NCBI GenBank assembly: GCA_030067835.1
Contig: CP092441.1
Coordinates: 3,224,001-3,288,000 of the forward strand
Direction: 5' to 3'
Origin: Chakrabartyella piscis
GTDB lineage: Bacteria; Bacillota; Clostridia; Lachnospirales; Anaerotignaceae
DNA: 64,000 bases
Of the stretch, positions 37,401 through 43,806 are shown one piece after another (within the stretch, counting starts at the first letter, position 1; each line of letters begins with the position of its first letter). The notes under the pieces are model-generated. The model did no database searches. It was not told the origin of the DNA and was given only the letters and a program-made list of their open reading frames with translations. A program made the position numbers and the translations under genes.

Positions 37401-38012
37401 ATGCAACTAGATTTGATGGCAACAGAAACCAACAGACAATTGGTGTCTTGGGGTACCAGTGGCACTTTAGTCAGACAGACACAACAACGATTGTCAGAAT
37501 TGGGGTATTATCGTGGCATTGTGGATGGGATTTATGGTTCCAAAACATACGAAGCGATTTTGGCATTCCAACAAGCAAATGGTCTGGTGGCAGATGGCAT
37601 TGCTGGAACTGCAACCCTGTCTGTACTTGGTATTTCAGGCTCTGGAAGCAATGGTTATCAAGATGATGTGTTTTTATTGGCATCCATCATCCATGGAGAA
37701 GCAAGAGGTGAACCATATGAAGGTCAAGTTGCTGTGGGTGCTGTGGTTCTAAATCGTGTGAAAAGCAATGATTTTCCAGATACTTTGTATGATGTCATCT
37801 TCCAAAAAGGTGCTTTTGATGCAGTTTGGGACAATCAATTTTATTTGCCACCCAGTGAAACAGCTCTCAATGCTGCTAGGGATGCACTGAATGGTTGGGA
37901 TCCTGTGAATGGTGCGTTGTATTATTGGAATCCTGTGACAGCCACCAGTAGATGGATTTGGCAGGTTCCCATCACCAATCAAATTGGTAGACATGTGTTT
38001 GGTAAGTTTTGA
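37401..38012 (+). CDS. sleB: SleB-like cortex-lytic hydrolase
   Basis: A 203-aa cell wall hydrolase. Residues about 15-75 form a peptidoglycan-binding domain (LVRQTQQRLSELGYYRGIVD ... TYEAILAFQQANGLVADGI). Residues about 90-200 form the SleB/CwlJ Hydrolase_2 domain with catalytic-type Glu in IIHGEARGEP. In spores it degrades cortex peptidoglycan during germination. The ATG at 37401 has AGGG six bases upstream; the ATG at 37389 is the alternative. Neither gives a signal peptide, unlike typical SleB. Its last 29 bases are duplicated at 39024-39052. Confidence 0.87.
   Translation: MQLDLMATETNRQLVSWGTSGTLVRQTQQRLSELGYYRGIVDGIYGSKTYEAILAFQQANGLVADGIAGTATLSVLGISGSGSNGYQDDVFLLASIIHGEARGEPYEGQVAVGAVVLNRVKSNDFPDTLYDVIFQKGAFDAVWDNQFYLPPSETALNAARDALNGWDPVNGALYYWNPVTATSRWIWQVPITNQIGRHVFGKF
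37984..38012 (+). repeat. 29-bp direct repeat, copy 1 (3' end of the sleB-like gene)
   Basis: TTGGTAGACATGTGTTTGGT followed by AAGTTTTGA. Identical to 39024-39052. It includes the last codons and the stop of the sleB-like gene. Confidence 0.92.
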
Positions 38013-38028
38013 AATAGTAAAATTGTTT

Positions 38029-38060
38029 TGTATGGGCGACCTGTGGTCGCCTTTTTTTTG
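38029..38060 (+). terminator. Hairpin repeat acting as terminator
   Basis: GGGCGACCTGTGGTCGCC followed by TTTTTTTT. A member of the dispersed hairpin family that here has the form of a rho-independent terminator after the sleB-like gene. Confidence 0.75.
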
Positions 38061-38100
38061 CATTCTATTTTTTTAGTAATAAATATTTTTAATTACTATA

Positions 38101-38129
38101 TTGACAAGTACTTTATTATATGTTATCTT
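38101..38129 (+). promoter_or_regulatory. Sigma-A promoter, extended -10
   Basis: TTGACA (38101-38106), 17-bp spacer ending TGT, TATCTT (38124-38129). The TG two bases before the -10 makes it extended. Confidence 0.72.
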
Positions 38130-38160
38130 TATATCATAAAATATAAGGAGGCGAAACAGT

Positions 38161-38916
38161 ATGGCAAATATTTTAACCAATTGTCCAGTGTGTAGTGGCA
38201 AATTATTCGTTAGTGCTTTGAGTTGTGAAGATTGTGGTTTGAATTTACAAAATAAGTTTGAACTGAATCCATTCAACTATTTATCTGACGAACAAATGAA
38301 TTTTTTATTGACATTTTTGAAACATCAAGGGAATTTAAAATTATTGCAAGAAGATTTGAATATTTCTTATCCTTTTGCAAAGAAAAAATTGCAATCATTA
38401 TTGGTGGAGTTGCATTTGGCAAAAGAAGAGCAAAATAAACCAGCGGTTGAGGAGGAAATCGATATGAAAAAATTCTTTTTTGAAAAAAACAGTCATTTGG
38501 CATCCAACATCATCAAAGAAAAGCTGTATGAAAACAATGGACGTGCTATTGTACATTCTGCAAGGGGCAATGCCTATGAAATCAGAGCATGTCGAGATGG
38601 ACTTAGCTTTGAATGCAATGAACTCCCCATCAAACCAAACTACGAGTATACTGTTTTCGATACTATGGTGGAATGTATTCATAAAAATGGTGGTACAGCA
38701 CAAAAGGGCAATGGACGCAATTTTAAGCTAGGGGAATCCCATTGTGATGATAGTACATTGGTTGGATATATTGCAAAGCACTATTCTGGAAAAGAAGATG
38801 GCAATTCGGTGTTTGATCCTGTCTTTATTTTGGTTTCTGTGTTGGAATGGGCAGGCGTTGCATACAATTGCAGAGGATATGTAGAGTTTACAGAAGCGTA
38901 TCTCTACAACAAATAA
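38161..38916 (+). CDS. DUF2089-like zinc-ribbon protein
   Basis: A 251-aa protein. The N-terminus (MANILTNCPVCSGKLFVSAL ... CEDCGLNLQNKFEL) is a zinc ribbon. The next part, YLSDEQMNFLLTFLKHQGNL followed by SYPFAKKKLQSLL, is a helix-turn-helix-like segment typical of DUF2089. The C-terminal 130 residues have no family I recognise. AAGGAGG precedes the ATG. A regulatory role is inferred from the zinc ribbon and helical segment. The gene lies between two identical 29-bp repeats, so it may be recently acquired; its base content is more AT-rich than neighbours. Confidence 0.78.
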   Translation: MANILTNCPVCSGKLFVSALSCEDCGLNLQNKFELNPFNYLSDEQMNFLLTFLKHQGNLKLLQEDLNISYPFAKKKLQSLLVELHLAKEEQNKPAVEEEIDMKKFFFEKNSHLASNIIKEKLYENNGRAIVHSARGNAYEIRACRDGLSFECNELPIKPNYEYTVFDTMVECIHKNGGTAQKGNGRNFKLGESHCDDSTLVGYIAKHYSGKEDGNSVFDPVFILVSVLEWAGVAYNCRGYVEFTEAYLYNK

Positions 38917-38930
38917 AAGGAGGGTTTTTC

Positions 38931-39011
38931 ATGAAAAGTTTGTTTCGCTTATTGTTCTGTTGTATCACTTTCTCTACTTCCTTCTTTCGTGTTCTGTTGA
39001 AAAATAGATAG
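38931..39011 (+). CDS. Possible 26-aa hydrophobic peptide
   Basis: MKSLFRLLFCCITFSTSFFR continuing VLLKNR. It begins 14 bp after the DUF2089-like stop codon and has AAAGGAGGG with good spacing, so translation is plausible. One hydrophobic stretch with basic ends resembles small membrane peptides. No homologue is recognised. It could be an unannotated toxin-like peptide or the remnant of a longer gene. Confidence 0.4.
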   Translation: MKSLFRLLFCCITFSTSFFRVLLKNR

Positions 39012-39023
39012 GGTATTGTAAAC

Positions 39024-39052
39024 TTGGTAGACATGTGTTTGGTAAGTTTTGA
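39024..39052 (+). repeat. 29-bp direct repeat, copy 2
   Basis: Perfect copy of 37984-38012. Sequences outside the two copies differ. The 1040-bp period between copies contains the DUF2089-like gene and the 26-aa peptide. Confidence 0.92.
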
Positions 39053-39112
39053 TTGGATTCTATAAATGGATGGTTTTTGCAAAATAAAAAAGCCATCTTT
39101 GCAAGAGATAAC

Positions 39113-39141
39113 TTTACAAACGCAATTATGTGTGATATATT
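39113..39141 (+). promoter_or_regulatory. Promoter of antitoxin RNA
   Basis: TTTACA (39113-39118), 17-bp spacer, TATATT (39136-39141), facing the toxin gene. Confidence 0.65.
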
Positions 39142-39146
39142 GAAAC

Positions 39147-39228
39147 TAAGTAGGATTGTTGCTCGTTGGAAGGCAATCAGTCCGATGGATAAGTTTGACC
39201 GTCTAACGTTTGTTAGGCGGTCGTTTTA
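39147..39228 (+). ncRNA. Predicted antisense antitoxin RNA
   Basis: About 80 nt from the promoter at 39113-39141 to a strong hairpin at 39197-39222 (GACCGTCTAAC, loop GTTT, GTTAGGCGGTC). It runs convergently into the 3' untranslated region of the small toxin gene on the other strand. This geometry is that of type I toxin-antitoxin pairs such as txpA/ratA. The RNA itself is a prediction. Confidence 0.6.
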
Positions 39229-39230
39229 TG

Positions 39231-39311
39231 TCATTTATTCTTGTGTAAACACAAAGAAATGACGCCAATAATTACCAAACAGAACGTAAATAAATCGCTG
39301 TATGTAATCAT
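39231..39311 (-). CDS. Small holin-like toxin of a type I system
   Basis: A 26-aa peptide, MITYSDLFTFCLVIIGVISL continuing CLHKNK: short N-terminus, one membrane span and a basic tail, as in TxpA/BsrG-like and Hol-Tox family toxins of Firmicutes. AAAGGAGGTGA precedes the ATG at 39311. A consensus-like promoter lies at 39375-39403. The stop is followed by the shared hairpin at 39197-39222, and an antisense RNA is predicted from the other strand. Such peptides damage the membrane when not silenced. Confidence 0.7.
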   Translation of the reverse strand: MITYSDLFTFCLVIIGVISLCLHKNK

Positions 39312-39374
39312 CTTAAGTCACCTCCTTTTTTGTTGTAGGAAGTGACTGACCGCCGAAGCAACAATCCTAATTTT

Positions 39375-39403
39375 ATTATATATGGAATGGCTATAGATGA
39401 CAA
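39375..39403 (-). promoter_or_regulatory. Promoter of the small toxin gene
   Basis: Minus strand TTGTCA, 17-bp spacer, TATAAT (-10 at 39375-39380). The transcript would have a leader of about 60 nt that begins with AGGATTGTTGC, text also present near the start of the antitoxin RNA. Confidence 0.78.
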
Positions 39404-39417
39404 CTTAAAATATACAC

Positions 39418-39453
39418 AAAAAACACCTAACTCGCTATGAGAAAGGTGTTTTC
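39418..39453. terminator. Bidirectional terminator after the DUF1294 gene
   Basis: AAAACACCT and AGGTGTTTT arms around a CTCGCTATGAG hairpin, with A and T runs on either side. Confidence 0.78.
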
Positions 39454-39459
39454 TTCTGT

Positions 39460-39768
39460 TTAAAATGTAAATACAAACTTTCCAATGAGCAAATATGCCA
39501 CCAAAATATGCATAATTGCTGTGAAGGTATATACAAATATAAAGTCCATATGGCGTGTTTTGTGGCGTTTTAAGACCATACCCAATAAACCACCAAAGCT
39601 ACCGCCTACGATGGCTACCATAAACAAATTCTTTTCTGGTATTCTACGTCTGCCTTTGATGGCTGCATGTTTGTCAAATGCCATCATACAAAACAGCACA
39701 AGATTGATGATCAAATAATACCCAACAATAATCGCCATAAGGGTTCCATTGAAGGAATAATTGTCCAT
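39460..39768 (-). CDS. DUF1294 membrane protein
   Basis: A 102-aa protein with three hydrophobic segments. The family signature is AFDKHAAIKGRRRIPEKNL followed by GGSFGGLLGMVLKRHKTRHMDF. Function is unknown. The ATG at 39768 shares its A with the mgsA stop (TAATG), so the genes are translationally coupled. It closes the mre-min-rodA-mgsA gene run. Confidence 0.88.
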   Translation of the reverse strand: MDNYSFNGTLMAIIVGYYLIINLVLFCMMAFDKHAAIKGRRRIPEKNLFMVAIVGGSFGGLLGMVLKRHKTRHMDFIFVYTFTAIMHILVAYLLIGKFVFTF

Positions 39769-40163
39769 TATCTCACCACATTTCTCCAATCCAAGTCGCC
39801 ACGATCCAAAGCCAAAAGCAAAACTTCAGCAGATGCCAAGTTTGTTGCAAGTGGGATATTGTGAATGTCACAAAGACGTGTGATGGAATTGACTTCAGAC
39901 TCATAATCTTGAATGGTTACAGGATCACGCAAGTAAATCATAACATCCACATCATTGCCTGCAATTTGCGCACCCATTTGTTGTTCTCCACCCAAACGAG
40001 CAGAAAGATATTTATGCACCACAAGATTTGTAGCTTCTTCCACCAAACGGCCTGTTGTACCAGTTGCATACAATTCATGTTTACACATAATGTGACGGTA
40101 TGCGATACAAAGGTTCTCCATTAATTTCTTTTTGTTATCATGGGCGATTAAACCAATATTCAT
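39768..40163 (-). CDS. mgsA: Methylglyoxal synthase
   Basis: Converts dihydroxyacetone phosphate to methylglyoxal and phosphate, a bypass of lower glycolysis. The 131-aa protein begins MNIGLIAHDNKKKLMENLCI. It has the phosphate-binding ATGTTGRLVEE segment and the catalytic-region Asp in MIYLRDPV, with DIHNIPLATNLASAE near the end. Start overlaps the rodA stop (ATGA). GGAGG precedes it. Confidence 0.95.
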   Translation of the reverse strand: MNIGLIAHDNKKKLMENLCIAYRHIMCKHELYATGTTGRLVEEATNLVVHKYLSARLGGEQQMGAQIAGNDVDVMIYLRDPVTIQDYESEVNSITRLCDIHNIPLATNLASAEVLLLALDRGDLDWRNVVR

Positions 40164-41308
40164 AACAATCCTCCTTCAAAAAGTGATTTCATTTCTTTTT
40201 TACGTATATTCAAAACTAGACCAATTGCGATCATATTTGTCCACATAGCACTACCACCATAACCAACAAATGGTAGAGACATACCTGTATTTGGCAAAAT
40301 ACCAAGTGCAACACCACAGTTGACAAATGTTTGGAATGCAAACATACCAGCAACTCCAAGCGCCAAAAGCTGTCCCAAGGTATCACGTGCAGATATTGCT
40401 ATTACTATACAACGAAAAATCAAAAAAAGCAAGACTCCTATTACAAATATACATCCAATAAAGCCAAATTCTTCTCCAATTACTGAAAAAATGAAGTCAT
40501 TATGGGGTTCTGGCAGGTAGCTGAGCTGGTTGAGTGTACCTTGGAACAAACCTTGACCTGTCAATTGACCTGATCCAATGGCACTGATGGACTTCTCTGT
40601 TTGGTAATACAAGTCAGCATCTCTAGTAGGGTCTACAAAAGAAAGAATACGATTGAATTGATGGGGTGCCAGAATTTTATCCATCAAAAGTGGTGTTTCA
40701 CTGGCAACGTCAATGAGAATAAAGCCAACCACTGGTGCTGCCACCAAAACAATGTTTCGTATCCAAATATAGCTCAGTCCTGCTACAAATAACAAAATGC
40801 AGAAGATGGCAACCAACACCAAACTAGAGGACAAAGCAGGTTGCATCAACACCAAAACAATGGGCAATGCCATATAGGCGCATAAAAACAACAAAGTTGG
40901 CAACTCATTGACACGATCTGGTCTATCTGCCAAAATTTTGGACAAACAGAAAATCATCATCACCTTTGCAAACTCCGATGGTTGAATGGTCAAAGGTCCA
41001 ATTGCAATCCAACGCACAGCACCACCACCATCTACACCAATGAGCAAAACTGCAATGAGCAGAAGCAAATTGAGCAGATAAATGGGTACATGAAATTGAG
41101 AAAAATACTCATAATCCACATTGGCAGCAATGAGCATCAACACAATTCCCATAAAGAAAAATGCAAAATGCTTCATTAAGGTTGCATAGTCTTCACCTAG
41201 ATTCACATGGATTGCACTGGCTATGGCAACAGACCCAAAGGATACCAATGCCAAAATGGCAATGAGTATAAAGATATCTAAATTTTGAAATATTTTTTTG
41301 ATTCGCAT
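40160..41308 (-). CDS. rodA: Rod-shape SEDS glycosyltransferase RodA
   Basis: A 382-aa polytopic SEDS protein that polymerises lipid II during lateral wall growth together with PBP2. Family motifs: GGAVRWIAIGPLTIQPSEFAK (cut here), VLMQPALSSSLVL, QSEKSIsAIGSGQLTGQG-like text, EPHNDFIFSVIGEEFGF and PFVGYGGSAMW. About ten membrane segments. The ATG at 41308 has GAGG upstream; the ATG at 41320 lacks a ribosome site. It lies in the same cluster as its partner PBP2. Confidence 0.95.
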   Translation of the reverse strand: MRIKKIFQNLDIFILIAILALVSFGSVAIASAIHVNLGEDYATLMKHFAFFFMGIVLMLIAANVDYEYFSQFHVPIYLLNLLLLIAVLLIGVDGGGAVRWIAIGPLTIQPSEFAKVMMIFCLSKILADRPDRVNELPTLLFLCAYMALPIVLVLMQPALSSSLVLVAIFCILLFVAGLSYIWIRNIVLVAAPVVGFILIDVASETPLLMDKILAPHQFNRILSFVDPTRDADLYYQTEKSISAIGSGQLTGQGLFQGTLNQLSYLPEPHNDFIFSVIGEEFGFIGCIFVIGVLLFLIFRCIVIAISARDTLGQLLALGVAGMFAFQTFVNCGVALGILPNTGMSLPFVGYGGSAMWTNMIAIGLVLNIRKKEMKSLFEGGLL

Positions 41309-41397
41309 AAAAAACCTCATAGCGGTTCAAACCGCAGTGAATACTAAAAAATGAGTGAAACAGATTGACACTTCGTCAAATGCTTAAGAACAAAACC

Positions 41398-41617
41398 TGC
41401 TGGCGACCAATGGTCGCCCCTACAATTGCAGTACCTTCATACTTTCGGTTTTGTAGAGGTGGGTTTCCATGCCCACCTATTTGTTTTGTGGCTGTTGATG
41501 ACGGGCACCCACATAGGGGTGCCCCTACAAGTACGATATATTTCAAATTTTGGTTTTGTGGTTATCCATCAAACGTACAAAAGGTCGAGGTTTTGGCATA
41601 CACCGCATCTCGACCTT
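41398..41617. repeat. Three hairpin repeats and a terminator-like hairpin
   Basis: Copies at 41406-41430 (GGCGACCAATGGTCGCCCCT), 41450-41478 (GAGGTGGGTTTCCATGCCCA) and 41500-41533 (GGGCACCCACATAGGGGTGC). At 41579-41617 AAAGGTCGAGG pairs with CTCGACCTTT around a 19-base loop, just after minE, and may terminate it. No gene lies in 41309-41631. Confidence 0.75.
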
Positions 41618-41631
41618 TGATCCACTTAAAA

Positions 41632-41916
41632 TTAGTCTTGAATTTTACGCATACTCTTAATTGGAATATTTGCGTACAACACAGGCACAGTACCATTGTT
41701 TTCTTCTGATTGTGTTTGGGTAATTTGGATATCCAATTCATCCAAATCAATTTCCATATAATTGGAGATGACTTTGATGATATCCGTTTTGAGCATTTCC
41801 AACACTTGTGCAGAACAATTTACACGATCGTGTACCAAAACCAGTTTGAGTCTATCTTTTGCTACGCTACCTGAAGCAGGAGCAGATGTTTTTTTGAAAA
41901 AATCCATGAAGCCCAT
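41632..41916 (-). CDS. minE: Cell division topological factor MinE
   Basis: A 94-aa protein that stimulates the MinD ATPase and places MinCD away from midcell. N-terminal part MGFMDFFKKTSAP is the membrane/MinD-binding start. AKDRLKLVLVHDRVNCSAQV and the beta-rich end LDIQITQTQSEENNGTVPVL mark the topological specificity domain. AAGGAGG precedes it; minD lies 18 bp upstream. Confidence 0.95.
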   Translation of the reverse strand: MGFMDFFKKTSAPASGSVAKDRLKLVLVHDRVNCSAQVLEMLKTDIIKVISNYMEIDLDELDIQITQTQSEENNGTVPVLYANIPIKSMRKIQD

Positions 41917-41934
41917 ATCTATTCCTCCTTCTAA

Positions 41935-42732
41935 TTAACCTTGAAACAATGTTTTGAGTCTTGCAAAGAAGCCTTTTGGTGCTTCTTCAAAGGACATAAT
42001 TGGCACTTCTTCACCAAGGATACGTTGTACAATATTGCGATATGCAGTACCAGCACGTGATTCTTGGTTGGAAACAGCAGGTTCCCCTTTGTTGGTTGCA
42101 ATGACAATGCTTTCGTCATCAGGAACCACACCCAAAATATCAACAGCAAGAATTTCTGTTACATCTTCAATGTTCATCATTTCGCCACGTTGCACCAAGT
42201 CGATACGCAAACGATTGAGAATCAACATTGGATCACGCAATTCATTTGCTTCCAACAAACCAATGATTCTATCTGCATCACGTACAGCAGAAACTTCTGG
42301 TGTTGTAACAACAACAGCACGATCTGCACCAGCAATGGCATTTTTGAACCCTTGTTCAATACCAGCAGGACAGTCGATGATTACATAGTCAAAGCCTTCT
42401 TCTTTAAGATTTTCACAAAGTTTCTTCATTTGTTCTGGAGAAACTGCATCTTTGTCTCTTGTTTGGGCTGCTGGCAACAAGAACAATCCTTCGTAACGTT
42501 TGTCTTTGATGAGTGCTTGTTTCAAACGACAATTGCCTTCTACCACATCCACCAAATCGTATACGATTCTATTTTCCAAACCCATAACAACATCTAAGTT
42601 TCTAAGACCGATATCTGCGTCTACCAATGCTACTTTTTTACCGGTAATAGCCAAACCACAGCCAAGATTTGCAGATGTTGTTGTTTTGCCAACACCGCCT
42701 TTACCACTGGTGATTACAATTACTTCGCTCAT
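41935..42732 (-). CDS. minD: Septum site-determining ATPase MinD
   Basis: A 265-aa membrane-associated ParA-family ATPase that recruits MinC. The deviant Walker A motif KGGVGKTTTSAN starts at residue 11. ALVDADIGLRNLDVVMG and DYVIIDCPAGIEQGF follow. The C-terminal amphipathic membrane-targeting helix is FFARLKTLFQG. GGGGGAACTTAC precedes the ATG. It is upstream of minE and downstream of minC, with a repeat-bearing gap between minC and minD. Confidence 0.97.
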   Translation of the reverse strand: MSEVIVITSGKGGVGKTTTSANLGCGLAITGKKVALVDADIGLRNLDVVMGLENRIVYDLVDVVEGNCRLKQALIKDKRYEGLFLLPAAQTRDKDAVSPEQMKKLCENLKEEGFDYVIIDCPAGIEQGFKNAIAGADRAVVVTTPEVSAVRDADRIIGLLEANELRDPMLILNRLRIDLVQRGEMMNIEDVTEILAVDILGVVPDDESIVIATNKGEPAVSNQESRAGTAYRNIVQRILGEEVPIMSFEEAPKGFFARLKTLFQG

Positions 42733-42783
42733 GTAAGTTCCCCCTAATTCTGATTTTACTATAATGTTTATATTTTTTCGTTT

Positions 42784-43015
42784 TGTGGTAGGGTCAAGAC
42801 CCTACCCTACAATATTTCGTATTGTTGTTTTGTGATAGCATCAATATCCTACCCTACAATGTTTCGTTTTGTTGTATTGCAAAATCACATTGCACTCTAC
42901 ATTTATTTCCATATTTCATATGGTATTTATTGAGTTGTCATTCTGAACGAAGTGAAGAATCTAAAATCTAAAATTCTTCGTCGTTTTACGGGCAGCCCCT
43001 ACAGGAAGGACAGCT
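42784..43015. repeat. Gap of about 420 bp between minC and minD with dispersed repeats
   Basis: Hairpins at 42788-42813 (GGTAGGGTCAAGACCCTACC) and a decayed one at 42835-42862. A TCATTC-family copy lies at 42938-42964 (GTCATTCTGAACGAAGTGAA), and there is a partial element with CGGGCAGCCCCTACAGG near 42988. No gene is seen. Confidence 0.72.
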
Positions 43016-43157
43016 TTATTTTGTAGTGATTTGCATCGCAAGATATAAGTGCAAATTTCCTGTTTGGTGCAATCTTCATACTGTTATCTTTATCTTAACA
43101 AAAAACTACAGCTTTTGCACCTGTTTTTTTGCAGTTTCAAACAAAAATTACGATAAA

Positions 43158-43790
43158 TTACGACAAAGGCATTACAAAAATCTGACCTTCTTGGATAAAT
43201 GCAAATTCTGGCGCTTTATTGCCACGTTTGTTTTCTTCTGGGAAGCGTGTGATGATATCTGCAATACGAAGTTGAACAGGTGCCATATACAAAGCACAAA
43301 CAAATGCTTCTTCAATGCCTTCACAACCTGCATGTGCCATACCTTTCAGTTGACCCAAGATGATGATATTGCCTGTTGCTTTGATTTCTGCGCCAGGGTT
43401 TACATCACCAATAACCACAACACTACCATCAAAATCAATTCTTTGACCATTACGCAAAGAACCTTTGTGGTATTTGGTGACATTTTGACCAATGGCTTCT
43501 TTTTTTGCAAGTGCTGCCAACTGCATCAATTGACTGCTTTCTGTTTTCACAAAAGTAATGTCCATAGTGGTATTGTCCACCACAATACGCATCAATTCTT
43601 GTTCTTGTTCTTCTGTGAAGCTACGTCCTTTGAACGCCAATGCTGTTTTTACATTATCGAAAAAGCTGCTTGCTTCTTTGACTTTTCTAGTGAGTTGTTC
43701 ACAAATATCCACAAAAGACGCATCTGGATCAAACTGCAATGTAATGCCATCCTTTGTGCCTTTGAATACTACGTAATTTTTTGGTGTCAT
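43158..43790 (-). CDS. minC: Septum site-determining protein MinC
   Basis: A 210-aa inhibitor of FtsZ ring assembly. The N-terminal domain (about 1-95) is followed by the beta-helical C-terminal domain with NGQRIDFDGSVVVIGDVNPG, AEIKATGNIIILGQLKGMAH and the RIADIITRFPE end. GGAGGTAGGGTT precedes the ATG. It lies 16 bp downstream of pbp2. Confidence 0.94.
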   Translation of the reverse strand: MTPKNYVVFKGTKDGITLQFDPDASFVDICEQLTRKVKEASSFFDNVKTALAFKGRSFTEEQEQELMRIVVDNTTMDITFVKTESSQLMQLAALAKKEAIGQNVTKYHKGSLRNGQRIDFDGSVVVIGDVNPGAEIKATGNIIILGQLKGMAHAGCEGIEEAFVCALYMAPVQLRIADIITRFPEENKRGNKAPEFAFIQEGQIFVMPLS

Positions 43791-43806
43791 AACCCTACCT
43801 CCTATA

